Positions 31,280 through 41,185 are shown, counted from the first letter of the stretch. The stretch is 43,329 nucleotides of DNA from Verrucomicrobiota bacterium (GCA_004294095.1 RDZR01000047.1:1-43329); one strand, 5' to 3'. Numbers and translations: made by a program. Notes: a model not told the origin generated them from the letters alone.

Positions 31280-32389
31280 ATGGAGCCATTCAAAAATCAA
31301 TTCGCAATCGATAAGGCACGCGCGATTGGGCAGGCGATCCAGCGGGTGGATGGAAATTTCCAACTCGCGAACTATTTACGAGGTCTTGAAAAAGAGTTAG
31401 AGCCAATCGAGTTAAAAGCCCGCGTCGGAGTGATCGCGCGGCGCATTCGAGAGTCTCATTCTGGCAGCATCCCAGAATTATTTTCAACTCTCGCGAAAAC
31501 GCTGGCAGCGGATGCCGATGATCAAAACGGCCTCAGCGGATTTCTCGTTTGGCCACTCACCGATGTCGTCGCGTGCCATGGGCTTGACCACTTCGAGCCA
31601 TCGATGGCGGCGCTTGGCGAAATGACATCGCGCTTCACCGCGGAGTTCGCGATTCGTCCGTTTTTGGTGCGCGAGCGGGAGCGCACGATGCGCCAGTTAG
31701 AGAAATGGTGCGAGCATCCGAATGCTCATTTGCGAAGGTTAGTTTCCGAAGGCAGCCGCCCATTGTTGCCGTGGGGCGAGCGCTTGGATGAAATGATGGA
31801 TGATCCGAATTTGACCATCGGATTGCTGAATCGGCTCTATCAGGATCCAAGTGATTATGTGCGCCTTTCCGTTTCCAATCACCTCAATGATATGAGCAAA
31901 CGGCATCCGGATTGGGTGATTGATCAACTTGTTAGATGGCGTGACTCGGGCGCTGGCGGCCCGTTGCATCAACGGTTAGAGCGCCATGCTTGCCGCACGA
32001 TGATCAAACGTGGGTTGCCGCGCGCGCTGACATTTCTCGGCTATCCCGTGGGAGAAACTTTTGAAGTGGATCTGGAGCTTGTCTCTCGTGAGGTAAAGAT
32101 TGGGGATGCTCTTTCTTTTCGTATTCAAATCCGCCATCACGCCGCGCGCCCGCTGCGTGTCATGTGGGATTATGCCATTTTCCATCGAAATGCGCGGGGC
32201 ACACATGCGCCGAAAATCTTCAAAGGCCGCAGCCGTGAAATCGCGCCCGGAGAACCTTGGCAAATCGAAGCGCGGCATTCATTTCGTCCAGTCACCACCC
32301 GCGTCTATCATGCGGGTGAGCATTATCTTGCGCTGGTGGTGAACGGCAAACCATTTCCGCAGCAGGCTTTTTTGCTTAATAGCCAATGA
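31280..32389 (+). CDS. alkC: DNA alkylation repair protein, AlkC-like DNA glycosylase
   Basis: 369 residues. The first 245 residues form a HEAT-like helical domain with hallmarks of the AlkC group: ELKARVGVIARRIRES, HLRRLVSEGSRPLLPWGERL, and DYVRLSVSNHLNDMSKRHPD. Residues about 250-369 are a beta-rich C-terminal domain (EVDLELVSREVKIGDALSF, then YHAGEHYLALVVNGK), matching the immunoglobulin-like domain that AlkC uses to grip DNA. AlkC enzymes excise 3-methyladenine and 3-methylcytosine. The gene starts three bases after the oligopeptidase stop, so the two are co-transcribed. Confidence 0.85.
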   Translation: MEPFKNQFAIDKARAIGQAIQRVDGNFQLANYLRGLEKELEPIELKARVGVIARRIRESHSGSIPELFSTLAKTLAADADDQNGLSGFLVWPLTDVVACHGLDHFEPSMAALGEMTSRFTAEFAIRPFLVRERERTMRQLEKWCEHPNAHLRRLVSEGSRPLLPWGERLDEMMDDPNLTIGLLNRLYQDPSDYVRLSVSNHLNDMSKRHPDWVIDQLVRWRDSGAGGPLHQRLERHACRTMIKRGLPRALTFLGYPVGETFEVDLELVSREVKIGDALSFRIQIRHHAARPLRVMWDYAIFHRNARGTHAPKIFKGRSREIAPGEPWQIEARHSFRPVTTRVYHAGEHYLALVVNGKPFPQQAFLLNSQ

Positions 32390-32486
32390 AAACCAAGCTC
32401 GGGCGCGAACTTTTCATCATCGACAAGCAGTTTTCCTATGCCATATTAAGCAAACAAATTCATCACCCTGTCACGGTAGATCTTTC

Positions 32487-34742
32487 ATGAAAAACATATG
32501 GTTCCGCAAGGCTGCGGCTTTATTTACGGCGGCCGTCATCTCCACTACCGCGTGTGCTCAGCAAGCGGACTTTAACGAGGTGGGCAGCAAAATGGCAATC
32601 ATGCTGCAAAATAGCCACTTTGCGCGGATCAAATTCGATGCGGAGCTGAGCCAGAAATTTTTAGATGCTTATCTAACAGATTTGGACAGCATGAAGCTTT
32701 ATTTCACCCAGCAGGATGTTGAGCGATTCAGCGTCGCGTATGGTGGTGAATTGCACACAAAGTTACTGAATGGCACGAGCATGCCGGCGGCCACTGAAAT
32801 CTATGATGTTTTTAAAAAGCGAGTCCAAGAGCGAGTCGGCCTAACAGATAAATTACTCAAGACAGACTTTGATTTTTCTCAAGATGAGAGCGTGATGCTG
32901 ACGCGTAAGGATGCTGCGTGGCCGCGGGATCAGAAGCAGGCGGAGTCATTGTGGACGGCGCAAATCAAGGCAGCGGTGCTCGCGGAAATTTTGCGCAGAG
33001 AGGCATTGACGAAACTGGCGACCGAGCAAGGCAAGCCCGACCCGAGCCTTGACGATCGCAGCCCGAAAGAAAAAGTTGCTCTGCGCTATAAGCGTTTGCT
33101 CGCGAGCGTGGTTGATGTGGATGAGGAAGAGGTTGCGAACAAATTTTTCACCGCCGTGGCGCGTGTCTATGACCCGCACACGGATTACATGAGTGCGCGG
33201 GAAATGGGCCGCTTCAAGGATAGCATGAAGAACCAGCTCGTCGGCATCGGCGCGTTGCTGCAAGCCGAGGAAGATGGCGCGACTAAAATCATGGGCATCG
33301 TCGTCGGTGGTCCGGCGGATCGTGAAGGCAGCTTAAAACTCAATGACCGAGTCGTCGGCGTCAATCCGCTCAATAGCGGCCGCGCGGAAGAAAATGTGGA
33401 CATCATGTTCATGCCGATCGACCGAGTGGTGGATCACATTCGCGGCAAAGTCGGGACATCTGTGGCACTCAAAGTCGAGCCTGCTGGCGGCACTCCTGGT
33501 GAGACCAAAATGATCGTCATCGAGCGCGGCAACGTGGAAATGAAAGACGAGCAAGCCCATGGCGATTTGATTGAAATGAAAGACAAGGATGGCCAGCCTC
33601 GTCGCCTCGGCTACTTATCGCTGCCATCATTTTATGCGGATTTTGACGAAGGAACGGTGCGCAGCTCAGATGATGTTGAGCGGATTTTGAGCCGCTTTGT
33701 GGTTGAGAAAATCGATGGTTTGATCGTGGATTTGCGCAATAATGGCGGCGGCTCGCTGGAAGAAGTCAGGCGCATGACGGGATTTTTCACCGAGCGCGGC
33801 CCCGTCGTCCAAGTGAAGAATACCTTGGGCCAAATGCAGGTGAAAGAATCTGATAGTGGAAAGCCAATTTACACTGGGCCGATGGTCGTGCTCACGGATA
33901 AAACGAGTGCCTCGGCGAGTGAAATTCTAGCAGGTGCGTTACAAGATGCCAATCGCGCGGTCGTGATTGGGGAAAGCTCGACATTTGGCAAAGGCACCGT
34001 GCAGCAGCCGATGGATATCGGGCGCATGTTGCCACTTTTTTCCGAGAGAGATCGTGCAGGATTTCTCAAAGTGACGATTCAAAAGTTCTATCGTCCGTCT
34101 GGCTCATCCACTCAGTTAGATGGAGTCGTCCCGCAAATTGTGCTGCCGAGTTTCATGGATGCGATGGAAATCGGTGAATCCTATCTCGATTATGCCCTAC
34201 CTCACGATCGCATCCGGCCCGCGCCAAACTTCAAGCCGATGGATGAGAAGTATTTATTTTTACCCCGTCTCAAAGAGCTAAGCACCGAGCGTGTGCGCCT
34301 CAATCAAGACTTCAAATACATCATCGAAGATGTCATGAAGGAAAAAGAACGCCTCAAGAAAAATGAACTCTCGATCAATAAAAAAGCCCGAGAAGCGGAA
34401 TTGGTAGAAGAAGAGCTGATGCAAAAAGAACGCCTCGCCGAACGCAAAAAACGCTTCGCTGAAATGACGGAGGCGGATCGCGCTTCGATGAAGTTTTACA
34501 AAGTCACCTTGGACAATGTCGATCAAGTCGAGCCATTCGTGGCCTATGATCCTAGCGTGGAAAATGAGGACACCATGCGCCGTGCCAAAGATGAGAACGC
34601 TGATCTCAACGAAACTCCGAAGTGGCCGTCCGGGCTCGATCCGGTGAAGCGCGAATCGTTGACGATCTTGAAGGACTTGATTCATCTAACAGACAACGCA
34701 AAGCTCGCTGGCATCATCAAAACCAGCGTCGATAATCAGTGA
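32487..34742 (+). CDS. prc: Carboxy-terminal (tail-specific) processing protease, family S41
   Basis: 751 residues. There is a signal peptide at about residues 1-24 (AALFTAAVISTTACAQ). An N-terminal helical domain contains the Prc-type LDSMKLYFTQQDVERF. A PDZ domain follows around residues 245-350 (MGIVVGGPADREGSLKLNDRVVGV). The protease core is IDGLIVDLRNNGGGSL, the nucleophile is Ser476 in TSASASE, and the general base is Lys502 in FGKGTVQ. A long charged helical C-terminus (about 630-751) corresponds to the DUF3340-like tail of Prc. Prc degrades periplasmic proteins with nonpolar C-termini and controls peptidoglycan hydrolases. The gene overlaps the next gene at TGATG. Confidence 0.93.
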   Translation: MKNIWFRKAAALFTAAVISTTACAQQADFNEVGSKMAIMLQNSHFARIKFDAELSQKFLDAYLTDLDSMKLYFTQQDVERFSVAYGGELHTKLLNGTSMPAATEIYDVFKKRVQERVGLTDKLLKTDFDFSQDESVMLTRKDAAWPRDQKQAESLWTAQIKAAVLAEILRREALTKLATEQGKPDPSLDDRSPKEKVALRYKRLLASVVDVDEEEVANKFFTAVARVYDPHTDYMSAREMGRFKDSMKNQLVGIGALLQAEEDGATKIMGIVVGGPADREGSLKLNDRVVGVNPLNSGRAEENVDIMFMPIDRVVDHIRGKVGTSVALKVEPAGGTPGETKMIVIERGNVEMKDEQAHGDLIEMKDKDGQPRRLGYLSLPSFYADFDEGTVRSSDDVERILSRFVVEKIDGLIVDLRNNGGGSLEEVRRMTGFFTERGPVVQVKNTLGQMQVKESDSGKPIYTGPMVVLTDKTSASASEILAGALQDANRAVVIGESSTFGKGTVQQPMDIGRMLPLFSERDRAGFLKVTIQKFYRPSGSSTQLDGVVPQIVLPSFMDAMEIGESYLDYALPHDRIRPAPNFKPMDEKYLFLPRLKELSTERVRLNQDFKYIIEDVMKEKERLKKNELSINKKAREAELVEEELMQKERLAERKKRFAEMTEADRASMKFYKVTLDNVDQVEPFVAYDPSVENEDTMRRAKDENADLNETPKWPSGLDPVKRESLTILKDLIHLTDNAKLAGIIKTSVDNQ

Positions 34743-35449
34743 TGGCTGAGACGGCGGAACAACTCGCGGAGGTGCGCTCAAGCATCGCTGCGGCAACTGT
34801 TAGGGCGAGCCGTCCGCTCGATTCGGTGGTGCTGGTTGCTGTTTCTAAAACGTTTCCCGTCGAAGTGATTTCAGAAGCGGTGCAGGCCGGGCAGCGCGTT
34901 TTTGGAGAAAGCAAACAGCAAGAGGCTGAGGTGAAAATTGAGGCACTTCCCTCTTCGCTGGAATGGCATTTCATTGGCAGAATTCAGCGCAATAAAGTCC
35001 GCAAATTGCTTGGCCAATTTGAGGTCTTGCATGCGGTTGATTCATTGCGCCTGGCGCAGCACATAGAGACAGTCGCGGCTGATCTTGGATGCTATCCCAA
35101 AGTTTTTTTACAGATCAATACGGCGGCAGAAGCATCCAAGGCCGGTTTTTCTGAGGATGAATTGCGCGCGGCGATGCCTGATTTGTTAGAGATGAAACGC
35201 CTCGAAATTTTGGGCCTGATGAGCATTCCGCCAGCGGCAGAGGATGTGGAGAAAACGCGACCATGGTTTGCCCAGCTCAGAGAGCTACGCGATCTGCTTG
35301 AGCAAGAATACCAAGTGAGATTGCCATTTTTAAGCATGGGCATGAGTCATGACTTTGAAGTCGCCATCGAAGAAGGGGCCACGCATGTGCGCGTGGGATC
35401 GGCCATTTTTGGTCATCGCAGCTATCGCGTGGAAGGAGAATTAGGTTAA
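34742..35449 (+). CDS. yggS: YggS/PLPBP-family pyridoxal-phosphate-binding protein
   Basis: 235 residues from the ATG at 34742 (a GTG one codon earlier is possible). It is a single-domain alanine-racemase-like TIM barrel. The PLP-binding lysine is in LVAVSKTFP (near residue 37). Other family motifs are FGESKQQEAEVK, WHFIGRIQRNKVRKL, VFLQINTAAEASKAGF, and LSMGMSHDFEVAIEEGATHV with VRVGSAIFG at the end. The family has no enzymatic activity and keeps vitamin B6 homeostasis. The start overlaps the Prc stop. Confidence 0.95.
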   Translation: MAETAEQLAEVRSSIAAATVRASRPLDSVVLVAVSKTFPVEVISEAVQAGQRVFGESKQQEAEVKIEALPSSLEWHFIGRIQRNKVRKLLGQFEVLHAVDSLRLAQHIETVAADLGCYPKVFLQINTAAEASKAGFSEDELRAAMPDLLEMKRLEILGLMSIPPAAEDVEKTRPWFAQLRELRDLLEQEYQVRLPFLSMGMSHDFEVAIEEGATHVRVGSAIFGHRSYRVEGELG

Positions 35450-35458
35450 GCTGCTCAC

Positions 35459-35785
35459 ATGAATCAGGCGTTAGTCTTGCAGCAGGCGGTGGCGATTGGG
35501 AATGAGATGGCGTTTTCATTTTCGGACGGAACGGAAATTTATTTGCCATTGCCGATGCTGCGGCGTGCTTGCCCATGTGCGGCCTGCCAAGGCGAGCCAG
35601 ACGCGCTTGGCCGGGTGCTGCGGCCACGCGTGGATCACGGACCGAAGGCATTTGATTTGCTGAGATTTGAAACAGTCGGCGGCTATGCAGTGCAACTTTT
35701 CTGGGGAGATGGCCACTCGACAGGCATCTACAGTTATTCTTACTTGATTCGGCTCTCGCAATTGCCAAATCCCACGGCATCGTAG
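35459..35785 (+). CDS. DUF971-domain protein
   Basis: 108 residues, consisting only of the DUF971 domain: FSDGTEIYLPLPMLRRACPC then AACQGE, and YAVQLFWGDGHSTGIYSYSY then LIRL. This domain also forms the N-terminus of gamma-butyrobetaine hydroxylases, and stand-alone copies are found near Fe-S or Mrp genes. The cysteines CPCAAC here may bind metal. No function is established. It lies ten bp after yggS and nine bp before recG, in the same operon. Confidence 0.9.
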   Translation: MNQALVLQQAVAIGNEMAFSFSDGTEIYLPLPMLRRACPCAACQGEPDALGRVLRPRVDHGPKAFDLLRFETVGGYAVQLFWGDGHSTGIYSYSYLIRLSQLPNPTAS

Positions 35786-35793
35786 CTGGAACC

Positions 35794-37848
35794 ATGGTTG
35801 CATGCGATGAGCGATTGGAAAAATGGACGCTGCTTTCTTCCCGAGAAGTAGCGGCATTCGCGGCAGTGGGCCTACACACGGGGCATGATTTGTTAGAATA
35901 TTTTCCCAGAAGGCATGAAGATCGGCGGCGCTTCGATGCTTTTCCCACGATGCCAACCTCGGCCCCAGTCTGTTTGCGCGGCGGCGTGATCGATGCCACT
36001 CGCCGCCGTTTTGGAAGTGGCGGCGGAGCTTACGAAGCGGTGGTAATGGATGGCGCAGGCGGCGTTTTTGGCTCGGGCAAGGTGACCTTCCGTTGGTTCA
36101 ATATGCCACATGTGCACAAGTGGATCGCCACGGGGCACCAAGTTATTGCTTACGGAAAAGTCAAAGAACAAAGTGGCCGGCTGATCATCGATCATCCAGA
36201 AGTTGAAATCATCCGCGAAGGCGATGCCATGGCCTCGATCCACTTGGAGCGCATCGCCCCGATTTATAAAAATCTAACAGGAATTTCGCAACATCGCCTG
36301 CGCGAAATTATCTATCAGTTTTTAAGCCAAGCGTGCCCACAGAGCATGCGCCAGAGGCATCCATTGCCGGTGGACATTCCCCGTGATGTGGCGCTGCATC
36401 ACATGCATTTTCCGGAGCAGCTTGAGCAAGTGGCGCAGGCCAGGCGGCAATTCGCGCGCGAGGAATTTTTCATCATGCAACTCAACGTGGCGTGGAGAAA
36501 ATCTCGCTATCACCAACAATTAGGCCGCGCGATTGGCCAACGCACCACATCGCTCAAACAATTTCATGCCAATCTAACATTTGAGCTGACGGATGCTCAA
36601 AAGCGTTCGATTAAAGAAATTGTTGCTGATTTGAGATCCACGCGGCCGATGCATCGGCTGCTTCAAGGAGATGTCGGCTCTGGAAAAACATTGGTTGCGA
36701 TGGCAGCGATGCTGCTCGCGATCGACTCGAACGTGCAGGCCGCTTTGATGGCTCCCACGCAGTTGCTCGCCGAGCAGCATTATCAGACGTTTTGTCGTTT
36801 TCTCACCCCGCTCGGCATTCGCATTTTGCTGAAAACGGGCAGTCAAGATCGCCAAAATTATGAGGGCGACGCACAGGCTGCGCAGATGATCATCGGCACG
36901 CATGCCTTGCTTTACGAGTCCGTGCGATTTTCTGATTTGGGATTCGTCGTCATTGATGAGCAGCATAAATTTGGGGTTTCCCAGCGCGCTTCATTCATTC
37001 AGCAAGGCCGCATGCCGCATGTGTTGGTGATGACGGCGACGCCGATTCCGCGGACCTTGATGATGACCGTTTATGGAGATTTGGATGTCTCGGTGTTAGA
37101 TGAAAAACCGCCCGGGCGCGGCGAGCTGACTACGTCATTACGCGTCAACGCCAAACAGGCTGAGACGACTCGTTTCGTCAAAGAACAACTCGCTCAAGGC
37201 CGCCAAGCGTATCTGGTCTATCCGTTAGTTGAGGAAAGTGAATCGCTCAAACTGGAATCTGCAACGGATGGATTTGAATGCTGGCAAAAGCGTTTAACGA
37301 AATTCCGCGTTGGGCTAATTCATGGCAAACAAGCGAGTGAGGAGAAAGATCATGTCATGCAGCAATTCCGCTCGGGAGCGATTGCCGCCATGGTTTCCAC
37401 CAGTGTGATCGAAGTGGGAGTGGATGTTGCGAATGCGACGGTCATGGTCGTCCATCATGCCGAGCGCTTTGGTCTAGCGCAGCTTCATCAATTGCGTGGC
37501 CGCATTGGCCGCGGTGCGGATCATGGGTATTGTTTGCTTCTAACAGATTCAAAAAATGCGGATGCCTTAGAAAAATTACAAGTGTTAGAACGCACGAGTG
37601 ATGGCTTTGAAATTGCCGAGGCGGACTTGCGATTGCGCGGGCCCGGCGATGTGTTGGGCAAGGTGCAAAGTGGAATTGCCAGTTTACGTTTTACCGATCT
37701 GTTAGGAGATTACGTGCTGTTGGCGGAAGCGCGTGCCTTGGCGGATCAATTTTTGTTAGAAGATCCAGCACTTAGTGGGAAGCACCAATACTGGCGAGCA
37801 TGGATTACGGATTTGGCGGATGATTCGCTATTGCCAAGCACCGCTTGA
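35794..37848 (+). CDS. recG: ATP-dependent DNA helicase RecG
   Basis: 684 residues, the normal length. The N-terminal wedge/OB domain that binds branched DNA spans about residues 50-160. The helicase core begins with FELTDAQKRSIKEI and the Walker A motif GDVGSGKT, then APTQLLAEQH, GTHALLYE, the DEQH box (IDEQHKFGVSQR), MTATPIPRTL, and the helicase C domain with TSVIEVGVDV and QLRGRIGRG. The C-terminus with RTSDGFEIAEADLRLRGPGD is diagnostic of RecG. It remodels stalled forks and Holliday junctions. The DEQH box has Lys where most RecG proteins have Arg. It carries seven TGTTAGA heptamers, among the highest densities in the window. Confidence 0.97.
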   Translation: MVACDERLEKWTLLSSREVAAFAAVGLHTGHDLLEYFPRRHEDRRRFDAFPTMPTSAPVCLRGGVIDATRRRFGSGGGAYEAVVMDGAGGVFGSGKVTFRWFNMPHVHKWIATGHQVIAYGKVKEQSGRLIIDHPEVEIIREGDAMASIHLERIAPIYKNLTGISQHRLREIIYQFLSQACPQSMRQRHPLPVDIPRDVALHHMHFPEQLEQVAQARRQFAREEFFIMQLNVAWRKSRYHQQLGRAIGQRTTSLKQFHANLTFELTDAQKRSIKEIVADLRSTRPMHRLLQGDVGSGKTLVAMAAMLLAIDSNVQAALMAPTQLLAEQHYQTFCRFLTPLGIRILLKTGSQDRQNYEGDAQAAQMIIGTHALLYESVRFSDLGFVVIDEQHKFGVSQRASFIQQGRMPHVLVMTATPIPRTLMMTVYGDLDVSVLDEKPPGRGELTTSLRVNAKQAETTRFVKEQLAQGRQAYLVYPLVEESESLKLESATDGFECWQKRLTKFRVGLIHGKQASEEKDHVMQQFRSGAIAAMVSTSVIEVGVDVANATVMVVHHAERFGLAQLHQLRGRIGRGADHGYCLLLTDSKNADALEKLQVLERTSDGFEIAEADLRLRGPGDVLGKVQSGIASLRFTDLLGDYVLLAEARALADQFLLEDPALSGKHQYWRAWITDLADDSLLPSTA

Positions 37849-37867
37849 GCCGTCAATTTTTTACCCG

Positions 37868-39310
37868 ATGGCATTCCTCGATTTTCAATTTCAGCCATGG
37901 CAGACGTTTGTTTTGCTCGGGCTATTTTACGTCGCGGGAATTGGGCACATGATCCATGCGGTGATGCATGTGCGGACGGCGCAAGGGACGATTGCTTGGG
38001 TGATGTCATTGATCACAATTCCTTTCATTGCCATGCCGCTGTATTGGTTGTTAGGCAGAAATCGATTTTATAAACACATCTGTTGGCGGCGTGAGAATGA
38101 TAGCCGTCTCGGTCTCTTAGCAGAAGAGATGCAAACGCACTTGCAGCAATTCGCGGTGGATATTCCGGAAGACGATGCCTTCGAGCGCGCGGCGCAATAC
38201 CTCGGCGGATTGCCGTTCACGCACGGCAATGAGTTGGATTTATTGATCGATGGGGAGCGTGCCTTTGAGCGCATTTTTACCAAAATCCAACAAGCGAAGA
38301 GCTACCTCTGCATCAATTTTTACATGGTGAAAAATGATCGTTTGGGCATCAAATTCCAACAGGCGTTGATCGATCGCGCACGAGCCGGCGTGAAGGTGTA
38401 TTTTTTGTTTGATGAAATCGGCTCCAGCAAACTCAGCCGGAAATACTTGCGCGAGCTATCCGAGGCCGGCGTGGAATGGCAAACATTTGGCACCAATCGC
38501 CATTGGTATTCGCGGTTTCAGCTCAATTTTCGCAATCATCGCAAAGTGATTGTGGTGGACGGCGAGACGGCATTCATCGGCGGGCTGAATGTTGGCGATG
38601 AATACATGGGGCGGGACAAGCATTTCGGCCAATGGCGCGATACGCACTTGGAGCTAGAAGGGCCGGTGGTGCAGGCGGTGCAATTGGTTTTTTTGAGCGA
38701 TTGGTATTGGGCCTGCGATCGCGTGCCCGAGCTCGATTGGCAAGCACGCTCGATGGAGGCCAATCAAATTGCGGCCATCATTCCAACCGGGCCGGCGGAT
38801 CCGCTCGATTCGTGGCAGTTACTCGTTGCGGAAGCTGCCAATACGGCGCGCCAACGTTTGTGGATTGCCTCGCCCTATTTTGTGCCTGATGAGGGAGTTT
38901 TAACGGCGCTGCAAGCGGCAGCCATCCGCGGCGTCGATGTGCGGATTTTAATTCCCGAGCGCGCAGACCATTGGTTTGTGTGGTTGGCTGCGTTTACCTT
39001 CCTCGATCAAACGGTGCCATTTGGAGTGAAAATTTTTCGCTATCAGCGCGGGTTTTTGCACCAAAAAGTATTTCTGATCGATCAGCGCCTCGCTGAAGTA
39101 GGATCGGCCAATCTGGACAATCGATCATTCCGCCTCAATTTTGAAATCACGGCGTTTTCGACAGATCAAAAGTTCATCCGTGAGGTGACCGAAATGTTAG
39201 AAATCGACTTTTCGCACTCGATCCAAGTGAAGCCAGAAGACTTCAGCTCGCGTCCGATGCCGTTCCGGCTGGCATGCCGGTTGGCGCGATTGTTGGCTCC
39301 ACTTTTGTGA
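37868..39310 (+). CDS. cls: Cardiolipin synthase (phospholipase D superfamily)
   Basis: 480 residues from the ATG at 37868 (the frame is open upstream but lies within recG). Two N-terminal membrane helices (TFVLLGLFYVAGIGHMIHAV, then IAWVMSLITIPFIAMPLYWL) form the PLDc_N anchor. The two HKD motifs are HRKVIVVDGETAFIGGLNVG and HQKVFLIDQRLAEVGSANLD. This matches bacterial ClsA, which joins two phosphatidylglycerol molecules into cardiolipin at the inner membrane. It starts 19 bp after recG. Confidence 0.93.
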   Translation: MAFLDFQFQPWQTFVLLGLFYVAGIGHMIHAVMHVRTAQGTIAWVMSLITIPFIAMPLYWLLGRNRFYKHICWRRENDSRLGLLAEEMQTHLQQFAVDIPEDDAFERAAQYLGGLPFTHGNELDLLIDGERAFERIFTKIQQAKSYLCINFYMVKNDRLGIKFQQALIDRARAGVKVYFLFDEIGSSKLSRKYLRELSEAGVEWQTFGTNRHWYSRFQLNFRNHRKVIVVDGETAFIGGLNVGDEYMGRDKHFGQWRDTHLELEGPVVQAVQLVFLSDWYWACDRVPELDWQARSMEANQIAAIIPTGPADPLDSWQLLVAEAANTARQRLWIASPYFVPDEGVLTALQAAAIRGVDVRILIPERADHWFVWLAAFTFLDQTVPFGVKIFRYQRGFLHQKVFLIDQRLAEVGSANLDNRSFRLNFEITAFSTDQKFIREVTEMLEIDFSHSIQVKPEDFSSRPMPFRLACRLARLLAPLL

Positions 39311-39320
39311 AGGGAGATCT

Positions 39321-39977
39321 TTATCTCTGCGCGTAAGAAGCCAAGTCTGGACGCTGGCGAATGATGTTCGAGAGCATCTGCCGGCAATGCGCGAACTTCG
39401 TGCGATCGCTCAAAATATCTGCGCTGCGGTTCATCGAGCCCCACTGCACAATCGTGATTTCCACGTTGCGGCGGCCCCATTGATTCATCACCGCCTTGGA
39501 TGGCTTATACAAATCAATCGTGCCAGTGCCAGTCAGTGCGGATCCGTAATCATCGATGACGTAGAGGTAAGGCAATCCTTTGATCCGGAAAGTCGTGCCC
39601 ACCGGGTAAAATGACCAATCTGCAGCGGCACTGCGCACGCGGTCTGTGTAGCGCAGGTAAGTTCCAGTCGCATTTTTGCTGCCGTAAATGAGATGGTCGC
39701 ACTCGCTGCAGGTGTAGGCGGTGGTGCGGACGACGCGGTTGCGATCGCTAAACGCATAAACCGGCATTTTGTGTTTATCGCGAGGTTTCCCCGCAGCCGC
39801 TGCGACGGCCGAGGCCGAGCATTGGGCAGTTTGGAAATTTTCTTTTTTGATTTTCGCAACGCCAGATGGTGCGGAAACTCCATTGGCAGAAATGACTTTA
39901 AGGTCGGTAGAGGTGCTGCAATTTGTGCAAATGAGCGGAACGATGCAGGCGGCGGCTAGGGACAAAAATTTGGTCAT
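39321..39977 (-). CDS. Envelope 3D-domain protein (probable murein-active)
   Basis: 218 residues with an N-terminal signal (LSLAAACIVPLICTNCSTS) that may be a lipoprotein signal, although the lipobox is weak. Residues about 85-195 are a 3D domain: VVRTTAYTCSECDH, then YPVGTTFRIKGLPYLYVIDD, YGSALTGTGTIDLY and WGRRNVEITIVQWG, with conserved Asp residues as in MltA/RpfB-type double-psi barrels. Such domains cleave or bind peptidoglycan glycan strands. It is convergent with the cardiolipin synthase gene, ten bases away, without an obvious terminator. Confidence 0.8.
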   Translation of the reverse strand: MTKFLSLAAACIVPLICTNCSTSTDLKVISANGVSAPSGVAKIKKENFQTAQCSASAVAAAAGKPRDKHKMPVYAFSDRNRVVRTTAYTCSECDHLIYGSKNATGTYLRYTDRVRSAAADWSFYPVGTTFRIKGLPYLYVIDDYGSALTGTGTIDLYKPSKAVMNQWGRRNVEITIVQWGSMNRSADILSDRTKFAHCRQMLSNIIRQRPDLASYAQR

Positions 39978-40192
39978 GAGGCAAGCAGGGTAGCAGATGG
40001 GATACCAGTTTTGTATGGGCTTTTTCCCAAACAGTCACTGCACCTAAGAGAAAAATTTTGATTTGGCAAATTGAAAAAACCGGAAAAGGCAAGTTTTACA
40101 TTGTATGGTCATGATCACCGCTGGTGGGAAATTGGCATCCTGCCGCCTAACAGATTCTTGCTTATAGTCATTTCACGTTCATTATTCCTGCG
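39978..40192. other. Divergent intergenic region before the aminopeptidase gene
   Basis: 215 bp, AT-rich in the centre. For the rightward gene, TTGCTT at 40159-40164, a 17-bp spacer and TTATTC at 40182-40187 lie five bases before the ATG, a weak promoter in the same close position as at other genes here. I see no RNA gene. Confidence 0.3.
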
Positions 40193-41179
40193 ATGAGGAA
40201 GTGGATAGGCATACCAATTTTCGCAGTGCTAACAGGATGCCAGACCATCGGTTTTTATTCGCAAGGAGCTTTGGGCCAAGCGGAAATTTTATGGAAAGCC
40301 AAGCCAAGTCGCGCGGTGATCGCAGCCGCTGAGACATCGCCGGCGATTCGAGAGCGTTTGTCGTTTGCGTTAGAATTGTGTGATTTTGCGAGTGAGCATT
40401 TGGCGCTGCCGGGTGATTCGGCCTACCATCGCTATACGGATTTGGGGCGCGATCACGTCGTCTATGTGCTTTATGCGGCGAAGGAATTTTCGATGCAGCC
40501 TAAGCAATGGTTCTATCCGATTGTTGGGGAATTGGATTATCGTGGCTATTTCAAAAAAGCGGATGCGGAGACCTACGCAGAATCGCTGCGTGCCCAACAA
40601 TACGAGATTTATCTTGGCGGCACCGATGCTTTTTCAACGCTCGGATATTTTCATGATCCGGTGCTCAATACCTTTGCCGATTATCCTGAAATCGATTTTG
40701 CTGAAACGATTTTTCACGAACTCACCCACCGGCGGATTTTCAAAAAGGGAGAAACGATGTTTAACGAATCTCTAGCCAACACCGTCGCCGAAGAGGGCGT
40801 GAGGCGCTTCTTGCGATCCAAAGGTCGCCTATCAGATCTAACCGATTACGAGCAACGGCTGATCCGGCGTAGAGAGTTCTATCAGGAAATTGAGCGCAGC
40901 CGTGAGCAGCTCACCGCGCTGTATGCCGGCACGATGCCGGTGCCGGAAATGCGCGCGCGCAAAGCGCAGATTCTAGCTCAGCTCAAAAAGCGTGCGCAGG
41001 CATTGCAACGCCGCTGGGGTGGGAAACAGTTAGAGAATTGGCTCGCACTTGATCTCACCAACGCCCACCTCATTTCACTCATCACCTACAATCAAGACAT
41101 GCCGCGCTTCAAACAATTACTCGATGAGGCTGGCGGTGATTTTGAGCGGTTTTTCAAAATGGTGGAAACGCTCGATTGA
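40193..41179 (+). CDS. Putative aminopeptidase lipoprotein (COG4324-type zinc metallopeptidase)
   Basis: 328 residues. The lipoprotein signal ends in LTGC (Cys16). The family start GFYSQGALGQAEIL follows, with QPKQWFYPIVGELDYRGYFK in the middle. The zinc site is in ETIFHELTHRRIFKKGETMF, with HELTH plus a downstream Glu in NESLANTVAEEGVRRFL. Proteins of this group are annotated as aminopeptidases but have little direct biochemistry. A long charged helical segment (about residues 225-285) follows the active site. It is probably attached to the inner leaflet of the outer membrane. Confidence 0.85.
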   Translation: MRKWIGIPIFAVLTGCQTIGFYSQGALGQAEILWKAKPSRAVIAAAETSPAIRERLSFALELCDFASEHLALPGDSAYHRYTDLGRDHVVYVLYAAKEFSMQPKQWFYPIVGELDYRGYFKKADAETYAESLRAQQYEIYLGGTDAFSTLGYFHDPVLNTFADYPEIDFAETIFHELTHRRIFKKGETMFNESLANTVAEEGVRRFLRSKGRLSDLTDYEQRLIRRREFYQEIERSREQLTALYAGTMPVPEMRARKAQILAQLKKRAQALQRRWGGKQLENWLALDLTNAHLISLITYNQDMPRFKQLLDEAGGDFERFFKMVETLD

Positions 41180-41185
41180 GAATTT

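Noticed and set aside
35277-35999. 240-codon minus-strand frame across yggS, DUF971 and recG
   Set aside because: It spans three genes supported by family motifs on the other strand.
37775-37867. Longer N-terminus for the cardiolipin synthase
   Set aside because: The extension lies within recG and would put a hydrophilic segment before the membrane anchor. The ATG at 37868 gives the normal length.
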